The position numbers and the translations under genes are program-made. The notes under the pieces were generated by a model, which saw only the letters and a program-made list of their open reading frames with translations, was not told the origin of the DNA and searched no databases. DNA of 5,775 nucleotides, taken from an uncultured Bacilli bacterium (GTDB taxonomy: Bacteria; Bacillota_I; Bacilli_A; RF39; UBA660). The stretch spans positions 1 to 5,775 of the forward strand of contig CAJUHO010000050.1 in the NCBI GenBank assembly GCA_910586195.1, given 5' to 3'. Below, piece after piece: positions 4,985-5,775 of this stretch. Each line of letters begins with the position of its first letter. Within the stretch, counting starts at the first letter, position 1.

Positions 4985-5713
4985 ATGGAGCGATTACAAA
5001 AGATGATTGCCAATAGTGGTATTTGCTCACGTAGAAAAGCAGAACAATTAATAAAAGATGGTAGGGTAAAAGTAAATGGTATTGTTATTTCAGAGTTGGG
5101 TGTGAAAGTAGATGGGAAAGATAAGATAGAGGTAGATGATATTGCCATTAGTAATCAGGGAAAAGTTTATTATCTTTTAAATAAGCCACGTGGTGTTATT
5201 TCATCAGCTAGTGATGAAAAAGGACGAAAAACAGTAGTGGACTTGATTCAGACAGAAATGCGAATCTATCCGATTGGAAGACTAGATTATGATACGACAG
5301 GGGTACTTTTATTAACTAATGATGGTGAATTTGCCAATATCATAATGCATCCTCAATATCAAATTGATAAAGTGTATATTGCAAAAATCCGAGGGATTAT
5401 AAAGGGGGATGCTATTAATCAATTAAAAAAGGGAGTTATAATCGATAATAAAAAAGTGAGAGCAACTAGAGTAAAATTGAAGAAGATAGATATGAAGACC
5501 AACACTTCCATTGTAGAAATTACCATTCACGAGGGACATAATCATCAAGTGAAAAAGATGTTTGCGTGTGTTGGATTCGAGGTGTTGAAATTAAAAAGAG
5601 AACGTGTTGGGATTTTTGATTTGACAGGTTTAAGAAGTGGAGAATATCGGAAGTTAACGACGAAAGAAGTACAAATAGTTTATAGCAATAAAAAAAGTAA
5701 TACCAAAGTATAA
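4985..5713 (+). CDS. rluB: 23S rRNA pseudouridine synthase, RluB/RsuA family
   Basis: The 242-aa product has the complete family architecture and usual length. An N-terminal S4 RNA-binding domain (about residues 1-60, MERLQKMIANSGICSRRKAE then D-G-R-V-K-V-N-G) binds rRNA. The catalytic domain begins at Y-Y-L-L-N-K-P-R-G-V and carries the signature G-R-L-D-Y-D-T-T-G-V-L-L-L-T-N-D-G with the catalytic aspartate at Asp101. The later motif H-E-G-H-N-H-Q-V-K-K-M-F is the conserved C-terminal RNA/uridine-binding element. The enzyme isomerises a uridine in ribosomal RNA; RluB modifies the peptidyl-transferase-centre region of 23S rRNA (U2605 in E. coli), whereas its paralogue RsuA modifies 16S rRNA. 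In Firmicutes the RluB assignment is usual, but sequence reading alone does not exclude another member of the subfamily. In many Firmicutes rluB follows scpB; here it follows an unknown gene. Confidence 0.93.
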   Translation: MERLQKMIANSGICSRRKAEQLIKDGRVKVNGIVISELGVKVDGKDKIEVDDIAISNQGKVYYLLNKPRGVISSASDEKGRKTVVDLIQTEMRIYPIGRLDYDTTGVLLLTNDGEFANIIMHPQYQIDKVYIAKIRGIIKGDAINQLKKGVIIDNKKVRATRVKLKKIDMKTNTSIVEITIHEGHNHQVKKMFACVGFEVLKLKRERVGIFDLTGLRSGEYRKLTTKEVQIVYSNKKSNTKV

Positions 5714-5723
5714 GTATTACTTT
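5694..5723 (+). terminator. AT-rich hairpin spanning the pseudouridine synthase stop codon
   Basis: A perfect 10-bp stem AAAGTAATAC (5694-5703) pairs with GTATTACTTT (5714-5723), and the loop ends with the TAA stop codon. It is followed by CAGG rather than a T-run, so alone it is a weak terminator. It may protect the 3' end of the mRNA or work together with the next hairpin. Confidence 0.45.
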
Positions 5724-5735
5724 CAGGCTGTTGAC

Positions 5736-5770
5736 AAAGTGGTATACTCAAAAAGAATATACCGCTTTTT
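5736..5770 (+). terminator. Probable terminator of the pseudouridine synthase operon
   Basis: An 11-bp stem AAAGTGGTATA (5736-5746) pairs with TATACCGCTTT (5758-5768) through one G-T pair across an 11-nt loop, and ends in TTTTT (5766-5770). An alternative, mutually exclusive stem TCAAAAAG (5748-5755) with CTTTTTGA (5765-5772) uses the same 3' bases. The T-run is short and the window ends 5 bases later, so its strength is uncertain. Confidence 0.6.
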
Positions 5771-5775
5771 GATTG

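Noticed and set aside
4801..5148. Minus-strand 115-aa frame spanning the gap between the last two genes
   Set aside because: It overlaps the end of the 708-aa gene and the S4 domain of the pseudouridine synthase; Ser/Thr/Phe/Ile-rich antisense artefact.
5731..5760. Promoter from the perfect TTGACA at 5731-5736
   Set aside because: No reasonable -10 at 16-18 bp spacing (agaata/gaatat), and the site lies in a hairpin region.
1..5775. CRISPR array, DGR reverse transcriptase or transposase within the window
   Set aside because: No regularly spaced repeats, no reverse transcriptase motif and no transposase frame were found on either strand.

Overview
The window is strongly AT-rich bacterial DNA. 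It has Shine-Dalgarno-led genes, standard-code tryptophan (TGG), and TAA, TAG or TGA stops. A multi-membrane-segment sporulation-type histidine kinase, three Spo0A-box matches in front of it, and a small Tyr/Pro-rich spore-coat-like protein point to a low-GC, spore-forming Firmicute (Bacilli/Clostridia, perhaps one of the AT-rich gut lineages). The exact taxon cannot be fixed from the sequence.

Layout. (1) Positions 3-674 (+) hold the 3' end of a gene open at the left edge. It encodes a secreted-looking protein ending in a formylglycine-generating-enzyme-like / C-type-lectin-like module. Its last ~120 bases look like the variable region of a diversity-generating retroelement (DGR) target: NNT-type codons at alternating positions and an abrupt change in Gly and Arg codon choice. 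No reverse transcriptase or template repeat lies inside the window, so this is a candidate only. (2) Positions 675-801 are a regulatory gap with three matches to the Spo0A box, at 725, 745 and 755 (20- and 10-bp steps), followed by a perfect TATAAT. (3) Positions 802-2046 (+) encode a KinB-like membrane sensor histidine kinase, closed by a hairpin terminator at 2090-2136. (4) Positions 2137-2391 hold a possible 48-aa minus-strand ORF whose ribosome site lies in the 3' arm of a strong minus-strand hairpin terminator. (5) Positions 2392-2655 (-) encode an 87-aa Tyr/Pro/Gly/Asn-rich protein with a central hydrophobic segment, coat-like. (6) Divergently from it, a near-consensus extended -10 promoter (2739-2767) drives a 708-aa protein of unknown function (2810-4936). 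It is followed 48 bp later by a 23S rRNA pseudouridine synthase of the RluB/RsuA family (4985-5713). Two hairpins close the window.

How it fits together: the kinase with its 0A boxes reads as a Spo0A-linked feedback input to the sporulation phosphorelay, and the convergent coat-like gene fits the same programme. The 708-aa protein and the pseudouridine synthase look like a vegetatively expressed pair. The left-edge protein is probably a separate accessory surface protein.
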